Numbered from the stretch's first letter, positions 1-6,989 are shown. The stretch is DNA of 12,024 bases from Candidatus Gastranaerophilales bacterium (GCA_028691575.1 JAQUYY010000032.1:1-12024), one strand, 5' to 3'. Program-made: numbers and translations. The notes: generated by a model from the letters alone, not told the origin.

Positions 1-2
1 TT

Positions 3-437
3 TATTCCTTGGAGAAGTATATAATAACAAAAATAAAAGAATTACACAAACAGCGAATTATTTTTTATTCGCAAAATGATAGAATTAAATCAGGTAAGAA
101 AATGGAGTATGAAAAGATGTCTGATTTTTATAATAATGTTAGAACAAGAGCTTATTACAAGTATTTGAACAGAATTAATTATAATATTCCGGGAAATGAA
201 AATTCTGACTGGGAAGAAGCTCAAAGAGAACAAATTATTTACGATAGAATTGAAGAAGAAGCATTTCTTCACTATAAAAATAATTGCTATGATGCAGAAT
301 GGAACTGGATTTTGGCAGAAAAAGAAATTAATGAGAGAATTCAGTTTCTGGCGTTTTATTTGCATGAAGCAAATTATAATAAAAAACCTTATGAAAATTG
401 GATTGATGCACAAAGACTTTATATCAATGAATTTTAA
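3..437 (+). CDS. DUF2934-like tandem-repeat protein (5' end outside window)
   Basis: The frame is open to the left edge. The first possible start in view is a TTG at 9, which has no ribosome binding site in front of it, so the gene probably begins before the window. Counting from that TTG, the 142 residues contain three copies of a roughly 30-residue helical unit, at about 42-74, 78-108 and 109-138. Each copy has the form (V/I/L)xxRA/xxAF...Y...W..A(E/Q)..., for example 'VRTRAYYKY...DWEEAQRE' and 'IEEEAFLHY...WNWILAEKE'. This matches the short DUF2934 pattern (helix, then W-x-x-AE), a family without a known reaction. There is no signal peptide or membrane segment in the visible part, so the protein is probably cytoplasmic. 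It is rich in Lys, Asn, Tyr and Ile. The DUF2934 assignment is by eye and of moderate confidence; the repeat itself is clear. Confidence 0.6.
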   Translation, partial: YSLEKYIITKIKELHKQRIIFYSQNDRIKSGKKMEYEKMSDFYNNVRTRAYYKYLNRINYNIPGNENSDWEEAQREQIIYDRIEEEAFLHYKNNCYDAEWNWILAEKEINERIQFLAFYLHEANYNKKPYENWIDAQRLYINEF

Positions 438-448
438 GTTTTTTTTGC

Positions 449-478
449 TTCATTTTCTTGTGCCGACAAGAAAATGAA
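449..478. repeat. 13-bp perfect inverted repeat with GCCG loop
   Basis: The left arm is 449-461 (TTCATTTTCTTGT), the loop is GCCG at 462-465, and the right arm is 466-478, an exact reverse complement. It starts 11 bases after the stop codon of the DUF2934-like gene, so it is placed like a transcription terminator or an mRNA 3'-end stabiliser. An eight-T run lies before the stem (439-446) rather than after it, so it is not a textbook intrinsic terminator on the plus strand. Confidence 0.7.
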
Positions 479-540
479 AACTGTTGGTAGACGGAACTAT
501 AATAATTGAATTTTATTTGTTGGGTTGGTTTTTGTTACCA

Positions 541-580
541 TTTCTTTTTCTTTTTACCTACTAACAAAAAGAAAAAGAAA
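541..580. repeat. 15-bp perfect pyrimidine/purine inverted repeat
   Basis: The left arm, 541-555, is all pyrimidine (TTTCTTTTTCTTTTT). The loop is 556-565 and the right arm, 566-580, is its exact all-purine complement. A second purine tract at about 590-602 can also pair with 541-553, so two mutually exclusive hairpins are possible. The homopurine/homopyrimidine arms would also allow triplex-like DNA. No T-run follows on either strand. Confidence 0.75.
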
Positions 581-750
581 CCGTAGCCGAAAGAAAAAGA
601 AAAACCCAGTAAAACTCTTTATCATTGTTTGCTTCTAATCTTTTAGCCAAGCTGGCTCTACTATTGCCAAAGGCTCTATTGGGCTTGCTCTTTTTGCTTT
701 TTAATAATTTGTAAAATTTATATATTAATGTGGTAAGATAAGAAATTATA

Positions 751-1101
751 TTAAGTTGCTATTTTAATTTTAATTTGTTGAATAGGCTCGCCTTTAATCA
801 TTTTTTTAACATTTTCAGGCGTATTTTTTACCGCAAACATCCAGCCTGTTTTTGTATTTACAAATAAAAAAAATGCAGCTTCGCTCTCCATTACCTCAGT
901 TGCATTATCAATCAATGCTTCACCTTTATCAGACAGTTCAAAAACCGAAAAAGAAAGGGGATCGGGAATTTTACTTTCTATATAACAATCAAATTTTGTA
1001 TTTCGGAGGTTTGAAGTATCTTTTATATCTTCTTTTCCTTTATAAGTTGAAAACCAGTTCCAGAGGTGATTTATGATTTCTTCTTTTTTAAAATTTTTCA
1101 T
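751..1101 (-). CDS. Conserved-looking hypothetical protein, 116 aa
   Basis: I do not recognise the family. The protein is soluble, with mixed alpha/beta character and no signal peptide or membrane segment. Its N-terminus is Lys-rich and helical (MKNFKKEEIINHLWNWF). The middle is a probable beta region around 'DPLSFSVFELSDKGEAL', and the C-terminus has a hydrophobic strand 'AAFFLFVNTKTGWMFAV'. The start is convincing: an AGGGG ribosome binding site lies just before the ATG and overlaps the TAG stop of the upstream diguanylate cyclase gene (8 bases between the two genes), so the two are probably translationally coupled. It is the last gene of the heptosyltransferase - diguanylate cyclase - 116 aa operon. 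Its position suggests a role linked to c-di-GMP signalling or the envelope, but that is inference from context only. Confidence 0.75.
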   Translation of the reverse strand: MKNFKKEEIINHLWNWFSTYKGKEDIKDTSNLRNTKFDCYIESKIPDPLSFSVFELSDKGEALIDNATEVMESEAAFFLFVNTKTGWMFAVKNTPENVKKMIKGEPIQQIKIKIAT

Positions 1102-1109
1102 TTAAACCC

Positions 1110-2351
1110 CTAATGTTTGTTTGATTCTGACATTAGGCTTACTTTTACCTGATTTCTGCCTTTTTCTTTCGCTCTATACATTGCAGCATCAGCCATTTCA
1201 ACAAGTTCATCTGTAGTATAAGCATGTTTTAAGAAAGTTGAAACGCCAATACTGGCAGTAACTTTGCCAACATTTTTAACGGGAGTTTCTTCAATTGCAG
1301 AACGTATTCTTTCAGCAGCAATAATTCCGCCTTCCATATCAATGCCGGGAAGGATAAGCGCAAATTCTTCTCCGCCAAGTCTTGCAGGAATATCGACAGA
1401 ACGTGCATTTTGTTTTAAAACTTCTCCTATCCTGACAATGGCAGCATCTCCTGCGGAGTGTCCTAATTTATCATTGATTTTTTTCAAAAAGTCTAAGTCT
1501 AGCATAACCAGAGTAAAAGGCTGTTTTAAACGTCTTGCTCTGTCGGCCTCAGCCTGCAAGCATTGTTCAAAGTGTCTTCGATTAAATACACCTGTTAAAG
1601 GATCGGTAATTGCCTGTTTCCTTACTTGCTCAAACAGTCCTGCAATGGTTACCGCCAAATCTGTTTGTCTTGCAAATAATGTCAAAAAGTTCTTTTCGGT
1701 CGGAGTTAGTTCTGTTCTTATTGATATTACTATAAGACAACCAAACATTTCCGATTGAGAAGGAATAGGAATAACCGCAACCGATCTTCCTGCAAATAAT
1801 TTAGTCAATCCTTGTATATGTTCATTTGAAAATTCGGGATGGCAACCTTTAAAAACTTCAAACAAGTTTTTAGTATTCAAAGTTTCATTTGCATTAACTG
1901 CTTTAACTATAATATTTTCTTTATTATTTTCCATATCAATAGCGAGATTGTTTATATCACCTTGAATTATGTTATTTATTTTTGAAGAATAGGAATTTTT
2001 AGATGAAATTTTCGCTTTTAGAATTTTTCTGCCGTCAATTTCTTCTATTTGAAAAATTATAGAATATAAATATCCCATTTCATCGCACAGACCGTTTGTA
2101 ATTGTCATTAAAACGTTTGATAAAGGCTCAGATGAATTCATTGTGCTCCAAATATGCTTTAAAGTAAGAATACTTTTGTTTGCCTGGCTTAGATCTTCTG
2201 TTTTTTCTTCAATTTCCTTTTCCAGGTAGATATTTCTTTCAAAAACTTCCATAAAATTACGACTTTCATCAAGAACATTATGTTCGACCATTGCAAGTTT
2301 GCGATTGAAATTTTTTACGCCTTTAAACGCTTTTGAAAACCAATTATTCAT
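1110..2351 (-). CDS. GAF-GGDEF diguanylate cyclase
   Basis: Predicted to make cyclic di-GMP from two GTP. The 413 residues read as an N-terminal linker with a coiled coil (about 30-62), a GAF-like sensor domain (about 65-240), and a GGDEF domain (about 248-405) that opens with 'DPLTGVFNRRHF'. The active-site signature is GGEEF at 326-330. The metal-binding segment 'DLDFLKKINDKLGH' is at 285-298, and an RxxD inhibitory site (RSVD, 317-320) sits exactly five residues before GGEEF. The enzyme should therefore be active and feedback-inhibited by c-di-GMP. There is no membrane segment, so it acts in the cytoplasm; what the GAF domain binds is unknown. The gene starts 3 bases after the heptosyltransferase stop, with an AAAGG ribosome binding site inside that gene. 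The domain call is certain; the signal and target are not known. Confidence 0.95.
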   Translation of the reverse strand: MNNWFSKAFKGVKNFNRKLAMVEHNVLDESRNFMEVFERNIYLEKEIEEKTEDLSQANKSILTLKHIWSTMNSSEPLSNVLMTITNGLCDEMGYLYSIIFQIEEIDGRKILKAKISSKNSYSSKINNIIQGDINNLAIDMENNKENIIVKAVNANETLNTKNLFEVFKGCHPEFSNEHIQGLTKLFAGRSVAVIPIPSQSEMFGCLIVISIRTELTPTEKNFLTLFARQTDLAVTIAGLFEQVRKQAITDPLTGVFNRRHFEQCLQAEADRARRLKQPFTLVMLDLDFLKKINDKLGHSAGDAAIVRIGEVLKQNARSVDIPARLGGEEFALILPGIDMEGGIIAAERIRSAIEETPVKNVGKVTASIGVSTFLKHAYTTDELVEMADAAMYRAKEKGRNQVKVSLMSESNKH

Positions 2352-2354
2352 ATT

Positions 2355-3419
2355 TTAGCCTTTATGATTTGTTGCATTAATTATTTTATTATACACCAGT
2401 TGTGGTGAAATTTGTTTCATACATTCCATTTTGTTAGTTTGTAATTTACATTGTCTTGAAAAGCAGGGTTGACAAGATAAATTTGCAGACAGAGAAAAAT
2501 GTTTTTTTCCATACGGACCACTTCTTTTATAGGCAGTTGAGCCGAATATGCAAATTATAGCCGGGATTTGAGTTGCATTTGCTATATGAGCAGGTCCGGT
2601 ATCAGGTGCAACAACAACACTTGCTCTTTTAAAAAGTTCTAAAAGTTCTAGAATACTTGTTTTTCCTGCTAGTGAAATATATTTTTTCTTCTCTGATGAG
2701 GATATTATTCTGTTAATAAGTGCTGCATCGTTTGGTGCCCCTGCAAAAATAATATTATTATCATCACAGAGCATGTCGGCTAATTTTGCCCAATAATTTT
2801 CCGGCCAATGTTTTGAAGCCCAAGTGGTTGCAGGTGAAAAAATAATTATCGGCTTTGTAAAATTAACATCTGCGAGAAGTTTGTTTATATATTCTACTGT
2901 TTCATTAGAAGATAGAGGAATAGAAAACAGCACATCTTCAACAGCTGCTCCTAAATAATTTGCAGGCTCTAAGTATCTTTCAATAATAGGTTTATTTATG
3001 TCAAATATATCGTGAGCAGGAAGTTTTTCATTTGCAAAAATATGTGCAAATTCTCTTGTTTTATCGTGGGCAATTCGTCTTTTTGCTCCGCTTAAAAACA
3101 TAATAAAAGCACTTTTAAATAATTCCTGCAAATCAATTGCTATATCGTATTTTTCAACTCTTATTTCAGATATTATGTTAAAAAATTCTTTTGTAGTATT
3201 TAACTTGTTTTTTTGCGATTTCCATTTTTTTCGAGGAAGCACATAAGCCTTGTTTATTAAGGGATTGTTTACAATTAAATCGGCAGCTTTATCTTCGACA
3301 ACCCAATCAATCTGAGAATTCGGATATTTTTGTTTTAGCGCATGCAAAACAGGTAATGAATGCACCACATCACCGATTGCACTCAATCTGACTATTAATA
3401 TTTTGATTGATTGTACCAT
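2355..3419 (-). CDS. Glycosyltransferase family 9 (heptosyltransferase, WaaC/WaaF-like)
   Basis: Likely transfers heptose from an ADP-activated donor to the lipopolysaccharide inner core on the cytoplasmic face of the inner membrane. The 354-residue length is normal for the family. The N-terminal Rossmann half begins 'ILIVRLSAIGDVVHSLPVL' (7-25), the family hallmark, and continues with 'DWVVEDKAADLI' (38-49). The C-terminal half holds the donor-site motifs 'FSPATTWASKHWP' (194-206) and 'VVVAPDTGPAHIANA' (268-282). It ends with a Cys cluster, CQPCFSRQC (316-324) plus C333, as often seen in GT9 enzymes. It is the first gene of the three-gene minus-strand operon; the next gene follows after 3 bases. 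Its presence argues for a Gram-negative outer membrane. The exact acceptor, heptosyltransferase I or II or another sugar transferase, cannot be decided from sequence alone. Confidence 0.92.
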   Translation of the reverse strand: MVQSIKILIVRLSAIGDVVHSLPVLHALKQKYPNSQIDWVVEDKAADLIVNNPLINKAYVLPRKKWKSQKNKLNTTKEFFNIISEIRVEKYDIAIDLQELFKSAFIMFLSGAKRRIAHDKTREFAHIFANEKLPAHDIFDINKPIIERYLEPANYLGAAVEDVLFSIPLSSNETVEYINKLLADVNFTKPIIIFSPATTWASKHWPENYWAKLADMLCDDNNIIFAGAPNDAALINRIISSSEKKKYISLAGKTSILELLELFKRASVVVAPDTGPAHIANATQIPAIICIFGSTAYKRSGPYGKKHFSLSANLSCQPCFSRQCKLQTNKMECMKQISPQLVYNKIINATNHKG

Positions 3420-3649
3420 TTAATACTCTTTTATAAAAAATTTAATATATTTAAAGTAGAAAACTATTACATGCTTTCAGCCATTTAGGGGACGTAAATA
3501 TGTAATTCATACTTTATTATTTTAATAGAAATTTTAAATACACACCAGTATTCAATTAATTTTAAAAAACATAATTTAATAATTACCATAGTTGCCCTGT
3601 TTACAAGGCAAAGGGAATTTATAGGCTATTAAAGAGGCTTCATTAAAAT

Positions 3650-3901
3650 ATGAAAAAATCACGAAAAGAATTGGAAAACAGAGAAAAATCACTTACAAAA
3701 CAAATAGATTTGTTTAAAAAAAATATTAAAAAAGTTAAAATCTCTGATAGAACTTATAATAAAATGCTCTTGGAAAGGGCTATTTGTCGAAAAGCACTTG
3801 AGGAAAAAGATTCAGAAAGTGTCTTTATCAGACTTGCTAAAAAACTTGCATTCAGAAAAAAATCCGAGCCAAAGTTGATTTGCGATTATTTTAATTCTTA
3901 A
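3650..3901 (+). CDS. Small basic coiled-coil protein, 83 aa
   Basis: I recognise no family. The product is strongly basic and almost entirely helical in appearance. Residues 1-58 have heptad-like spacing of Leu and Ile among Lys, Glu and Arg (for example 'KELENREKSLTKQIDLFKK'). A basic stretch 'RLAKKLAFRKKSEPKL' follows at about 61-76. There is no signal peptide or membrane segment. An AAAGAGG sequence lies before the ATG, but with a rather long gap of about 12 bases. The gene stands alone: about 230 bases of non-coding sequence precede it and about 150 follow. A basic coiled coil of this size could bind nucleic acid or bridge a partner, but nothing in the sequence proves it. The compact start and plausible composition make a real gene more likely than chance. 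Confidence 0.6.
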   Translation: MKKSRKELENREKSLTKQIDLFKKNIKKVKISDRTYNKMLLERAICRKALEEKDSESVFIRLAKKLAFRKKSEPKLICDYFNS

Positions 3902-4005
3902 GAAGAAATTAAATTTATAAAATTATATGTTGTAAACAAAACTGTCGATAACGAAACTATTTGACGGCGTATTTTGTTAAGAAACATTAAAACAAGGAAA
4001 GGTTT

Positions 4006-4034
4006 TTGATATTGCGTTAAAATAATAATATGTA
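4006..4034 (+). promoter_or_regulatory. Possible promoter for the zinc-finger operon
   Basis: TTGATA at 4006-4011 is followed, 17 bases later, by TATGTA at 4029-4034, about 20 bases before the ATG at 4055. The -35 element is good and the -10 element is only fair. AT-rich DNA yields such matches by chance, so this is a weak call. A second TTGACG at 3961-3966 lacks a good -10 partner. Confidence 0.3.
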
Positions 4035-4054
4035 TAAAAATACAGGTGAAAATA

Positions 4055-4339
4055 ATGGCAGAAAAAGATAACGATAAAGTGGTTTCTCTATCAGGAGCAC
4101 GGCACAAATCAACGGAAAATGAAAAAGAAGAAAAAACAGAAAAAGAAGTTGTAATATGTTCATTTTGCAGCCGACCCAATCATCAAGTTCTGAAAATGAT
4201 ACAAGGTCCGGGAGTCAATATTTGCTCTGAATGTACCATGATTGCTGTTCAATATTTGATTTTGGAAGATAGAATCCCATCAGGACAGGCTCAACAGATT
4301 CTAGACGCTTTTTGGCAAGGAGCAAAAAATAACAAATGA
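4055..4339 (+). CDS. Stand-alone ClpX-type C4 zinc-finger protein
   Basis: The 94-residue protein consists of a charged, disordered N-terminus (1-31) and a ClpX-type zinc-binding domain (about 33-65), followed by a short helical tail (66-94). The four metal ligands are C35, C38, C57 and C60, giving C-x2-C-x18-C-x2-C, the same spacing as in ClpX. The surrounding residues also match: 'CSFCSRPNHQVLKMIQGPG' and 'ICSECTMIAV'. The AAA+ motor of ClpX (about 350 residues) is absent, and the next gene is unrelated, so this is not a broken clpX. In ClpX this domain dimerises and binds adaptors and substrates, so a free domain could act as an adaptor or decoy; that is inference. An in-frame GTG nine bases upstream is part of the ribosome binding site (AGGTG, 4044-4048), so I use the ATG. 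The stop overlaps the next start by 4 bases (ATGA). Confidence 0.88.
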   Translation: MAEKDNDKVVSLSGARHKSTENEKEEKTEKEVVICSFCSRPNHQVLKMIQGPGVNICSECTMIAVQYLILEDRIPSGQAQQILDAFWQGAKNNK

Positions 4340-5997
4340 TTTTAAAAAACCTCTCTAAACTTCAAATAAGAGCAGAAATTTTATCAATTTTGCAAAGTTT
4401 TCATTTAACATCAAGTGAACAAGAATTTTTCAATGATGCTAAAGACAGATTGTTGCAAATAGAAGATTATGAAGGGGTTTTAGATGTTTTATTAAAAGAA
4501 TTTTCAAAAGCTGATGAAGAAAAAGCTCAAATTATTGCAATTTTGTTTGTTCATATAGGAGCTGACAAGTCGCAAAAAGTTAAAGATGCTCTGTGGAATA
4601 ATATAAAATTTCCCGGCATTTCAGATGAATTGAAAGATTATTCAGCGATGACATTAAGAGTTCTTGGAGAAGCAATTAATCCGGATGAGCTGATTACATA
4701 TTTTAAAAATCCTCAGGAACTTATCAATAAAGAAACTCAAAAACTTCTTGATGTAGCTGCATTTAACCCTGAAGCACAGTTGGATTTTTTGGATTTTTTG
4801 TTTACTCTTGGAAAAACAGAGCAATTTCAATTAATAAATTCACTGAAAGACGATTATAATACTCAGGAATTGGAAAATATTTTGATTCCTATTGTCGAAT
4901 CGAGATATTCATTGGATTTGCTGCCTGATTTGATTGAGCTTGCAGGAAATATTAAATCATATGGTGTTGTACCGGTATTGAAGAATATAATTGAATATTC
5001 CGATCAAAATGATTTTGTTAAATTGGCGGAAAAAAGTCTGAAAATGCTTAAAATTGCAGGCATTGATATTGATAATTATCAAGATAAAATTATCCCTCCA
5101 AATATTTGCGATATTTCAAAACCATACAAATTTTTAACCTGTGCAATTGACGGTACAGGGACTCAGGGTATAATTGCCAGCAGAATTTCTGATGAAGGCA
5201 AAATTTATATGTTTAGTTCTGTGATTAATGATGTTGACGGAATTGAAGACTGTTTCGGGTTTTATAATATTTCAGTAAACGATTTTGAAAAAATTGCAGA
5301 CAGATTTCAACAACATTCGGATAGTTTTAAAATTTCGCCTCAATACTGCAAATATTGTCTTGATAATGCTGAAAAAATTAATAAAATCAATAATTCTGAG
5401 CTTTGTTACGAATATGTTGTTTGGAAAAAACTTCTTTTTGATATTGAATCTGAAAAAATTGATGAAAATTTTTTGAAAAAAGAGGTTTTTCAAAAGGAAA
5501 ATATTTACAATTATAATGAATTTAAATGCTGGTTTATAAATGAAAATGAGTATCCCAATATTGCAGAAATTTTGCAAAATATTTCTAAAATTACTGAAAA
5601 TACAAATATTTTGGAATATTTAAAAAAAGAAGAAAAACTTTTTATCGAAAATTTTATGACAGATGAAATTTGTGAAAAATATAAAAATAGGCTGATTAAT
5701 CAAGCATATTTATTCTGGACTAATAAAGAAGTTCAAAAATCTGATGATGCAATGTTTTTAGCTGATAATATTCAAAAAAACAATATTTTTTTCAAAGATT
5801 TATTTAAAAGAAGTATTTTTGAATCCCTTTTAAGAGAGCAAGCTAAACATGATGAATTAAAAGAAATTCAAAACATAACTCCTCAAAAAAATGTTGTTGC
5901 TCTAAATTTTTCTAAAAATCTAAATGAATTGCAAAATACTGATTTTAGTGAAATAATAGAATTCTTGAATGATTATTGGTTTAGAAATGAGTATTGA
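4336..5997 (+). CDS. Helical-repeat (HEAT-like) protein of unknown function, 553 aa
   Basis: I do not recognise a named family. Residues 1-245 look like an alpha solenoid of paired amphipathic helices resembling HEAT repeats (for example 'YEGVLDVLLKEF', 'LKDYSAMTLRVLGEA', 'GVVPVLKNIIEYSD'). Residues about 262-312 form a different, probably beta-rich module: 'LTCAIDGTGTQGIIASRI', then 'GKIYMFSSVINDVDGIEDCFGFY'. A CKYC pair lies at 338-341, and the rest (about 345-553) is helical and rich in Lys, Glu and Asn. There is no signal peptide or membrane segment, so it is cytoplasmic. Its ATG overlaps the stop of the zinc-finger gene (ATGA), and its end overlaps the start of ruvX, so it is translated in a tightly coupled set. 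HEAT-like solenoids usually act as protein scaffolds; the small zinc-finger protein is an obvious candidate partner, which is inference from coupling. Confidence 0.8.
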   Translation: MILKNLSKLQIRAEILSILQSFHLTSSEQEFFNDAKDRLLQIEDYEGVLDVLLKEFSKADEEKAQIIAILFVHIGADKSQKVKDALWNNIKFPGISDELKDYSAMTLRVLGEAINPDELITYFKNPQELINKETQKLLDVAAFNPEAQLDFLDFLFTLGKTEQFQLINSLKDDYNTQELENILIPIVESRYSLDLLPDLIELAGNIKSYGVVPVLKNIIEYSDQNDFVKLAEKSLKMLKIAGIDIDNYQDKIIPPNICDISKPYKFLTCAIDGTGTQGIIASRISDEGKIYMFSSVINDVDGIEDCFGFYNISVNDFEKIADRFQQHSDSFKISPQYCKYCLDNAEKINKINNSELCYEYVVWKKLLFDIESEKIDENFLKKEVFQKENIYNYNEFKCWFINENEYPNIAEILQNISKITENTNILEYLKKEEKLFIENFMTDEICEKYKNRLINQAYLFWTNKEVQKSDDAMFLADNIQKNNIFFKDLFKRSIFESLLREQAKHDELKEIQNITPQKNVVALNFSKNLNELQNTDFSEIIEFLNDYWFRNEY

Positions 5998-6412
5998 AAG
6001 ATTTATAGGACTTGATATCGGGACAAAACGAATCGGAGTTGCAATTAGCGATGCTCTGAAAATTACTGCACAGCCTTTGGAGGTTGTGCTAAGGATTCCC
6101 GAGAATGCTTCAATAAAAAAAATAGGTGAAATTTGCACTCAAAACAATATAAAAACGATTGTAGCCGGTTTTCCTAAAAATATGAACGGAACAATCGGTC
6201 CTCAGGCTGAAGATGTAAAAAAATATACGGAATTGTTAAAAGAAAAATTAAGTGTTAATATTATTTTTGAAGATGAAAGATTAACAAGCAAACAAGCTGA
6301 AAGAATTTTAGCTGAGCAGAACAAAAAAGCATCTAAAAAAAATAAAGGCTTGATTGATATTGCATCTGCGGCAATAATTTTACAGCAATATTTAGACAGA
6401 AGGAGTTTTTAA
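5987..6412 (+). CDS. ruvX: RuvX/YqgF family Holliday-junction resolvase-like nuclease
   Basis: A RuvX (YqgF) protein with an RNase H-like fold, a family reported to take part in pre-16S rRNA 5'-end processing and proposed as a Holliday-junction resolvase. The start at 5987 gives 141 residues, the usual length, beginning 'MSIERFIGLDIGTKRIGVA'. An in-frame ATG at 5969 would add six residues not typical of the family. Visible motifs are the acidic D10 in 'GLDIGTKRIGVAISD', 'VAGFPKNMNGTIGPQA' (about 59-74), 'FEDERLTS' (94-101, acidic E95, D96, E97), and the C-terminal 'LIDIASAAIILQQYLD' with the catalytic-type D124. All key acidic residues are present. The start lies inside the end of the preceding gene (11-base overlap) and there is no strong ribosome binding site, so translation probably depends on coupling. 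The DUF1292 gene follows with no gap. Confidence 0.93.
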   Translation: MSIERFIGLDIGTKRIGVAISDALKITAQPLEVVLRIPENASIKKIGEICTQNNIKTIVAGFPKNMNGTIGPQAEDVKKYTELLKEKLSVNIIFEDERLTSKQAERILAEQNKKASKKNKGLIDIASAAIILQQYLDRRSF

Positions 6413-6694
6413 ATGGCTGAAGAGAATAAAATAATTAAAACTATTGATGAAAACGGCAAAGAGCATAATTTTGAATTATTAGATATTATTAATGTTGATG
6501 ATCAGGATTATGGTTTGTTGGTTTATGTAGATCAAGAAGCAAAAAACGACGATTCTGAAGAGGAAGAAGTTGTTATTATGCGTCTTTATCAAGAAAATGA
6601 CGAATACACTTTTGAAGCAATCGAAGAAGATGAAGAATTTGACAAAGTTGTCGATGCTATTTCTTATGACGAAGAATTTGAAGACGAAGAATAA
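6413..6694 (+). CDS. DUF1292 (YrzB-like) acidic protein
   Basis: A 93-residue, very acidic protein of the DUF1292 family. It begins 'IKTIDENGKEHNFELLDII' (8-26), followed by the typical 'DYGLLVYVDQE' and 'EEVVIMRLYQENDEYTFEAIEED', and ends in an acidic tail (about 70-93). The function is unknown, and no catalytic residues are apparent. The gene starts directly after the ruvX stop with a good AAGGAG ribosome binding site within ruvX, so the two are co-translated. In many Firmicutes the same neighbour pair (yrrK/ruvX then yrzB) is found, which supports both calls. It is the last gene of the plus-strand operon and is followed by a terminator hairpin at 6744-6775. Confidence 0.88.
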   Translation: MAEENKIIKTIDENGKEHNFELLDIINVDDQDYGLLVYVDQEAKNDDSEEEEVVIMRLYQENDEYTFEAIEEDEEFDKVVDAISYDEEFEDEE

Positions 6695-6743
6695 ATTTTA
6701 ATTAATTTTAGCTTATATAACTGATTTTGAAAAAACAATTTAA

Positions 6744-6775
6744 TTGGCGGGATTTATCTCGCCAAATTTATTTAT
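6744..6775 (+). terminator. Probable intrinsic terminator of the zinc-finger - DUF1292 operon
   Basis: A 9-bp stem (left arm 6744-6752 TTGGCGGGA, loop TTTA, right arm 6757-6765 TCTCGCCAA, with one G-U pair) is followed by the T-rich AATTTATTTAT. It is one of the few GC-rich stems in the window and lies 50 bases after the DUF1292 stop, before the conserved pilin leader. Confidence 0.65.
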
Positions 6776-6819
6776 AAAATTCAAAACAGCATTATAATTT
6801 TAATACAAATAACATTATA

Positions 6820-6847
6820 ACTCTTGATACAAAAGAATATCAAGAGT
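6820..6847 (+). promoter_or_regulatory. Conserved stem-loop P1 of the pilin leader
   Basis: A perfect 10-bp stem: ACTCTTGATA (6820-6829), an 8-base loop, and TATCAAGAGT (6838-6847). In copy 2 the right arm reads TATTAAGAGT on the pilin sense strand, which turns one G-C pair into G-U and leaves the stem intact. No T-run follows. It overlaps a possible weak promoter, TTGATA-17-TTTAAA. Confidence 0.6.
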
Positions 6848-6860
6848 TTAAACCATGTAA

Positions 6861-6919
6861 CCCATGTGTTCATCATGTTTTCGGGGATTTGATTTGCGAA
6901 AACTCATGAGCCACATGGG
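6861..6919 (+). promoter_or_regulatory. Conserved nested stem-loop P2 of the pilin leader
   Basis: The outer stem is CCCATGTG (6861-6868) with CACATGGG (6912-6919). The inner stem is GTTTTCG (6877-6883) with CGAAAAC (6897-6903), around a 13-base loop. The inner stem and loop are identical in copy 2; the outer stem there loses only its innermost pair. A CTCATGAG palindrome lies inside the 3' side. Confidence 0.55.
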
Positions 6920-6989
6920 ATACGGCAATTTGAAATCTTTTAACCTGTAATCCTTGCTACGCATGAAATATAGCTTTACAAATCATGGT

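Larger units (their letters stand above)
438..750. other. Gene-free stretch with hairpins and polypurine tracts
   Basis: I find no credible gene in these roughly 310 bases. The stretch holds two long perfect inverted repeats (449-478 and 541-580, listed separately), a second polypurine tract at about 589-605, a small hairpin AGCCA-AGC-TGGCT at 645-657, and an imperfect direct repeat of the GGCTCTA(CTA)TTG type at about 654-680. It lies between a plus-strand gene end and a minus-strand gene end, so it should carry termination signals. However, neither long hairpin is followed by a good T-run on either strand. Confidence 0.6.

Noticed and set aside
90..477. Other open frames overlapping the first gene (minus 90-413, plus 196-477)
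   Set aside because: Low-complexity Phe/Ile/Lys translations typical of shadows in AT-rich DNA; the repeat-containing frame is the real one.
541..580. Intrinsic terminator
   Set aside because: No T-run follows the stem on either strand; it is listed as an inverted repeat only.
1264..1758. A 164-residue open frame on the plus strand
   Set aside because: It lies antisense within the diguanylate cyclase gene, has no ribosome binding site, and its composition reflects the opposite coding strand.
4046..4054. GTG start for the zinc-finger protein
   Set aside because: The GTG is part of the AGGTG ribosome binding site for the ATG at 4055.
3898..4179. Minus-strand open frame of 93 residues
   Set aside because: It covers the operon's promoter region and the zinc-finger start, with no recognisable motif.
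4055..5997. A frameshifted or split clpX
   Set aside because: The downstream 553-aa protein has no Walker A or B motifs or other AAA+ signatures, so the finger is a complete stand-alone protein.
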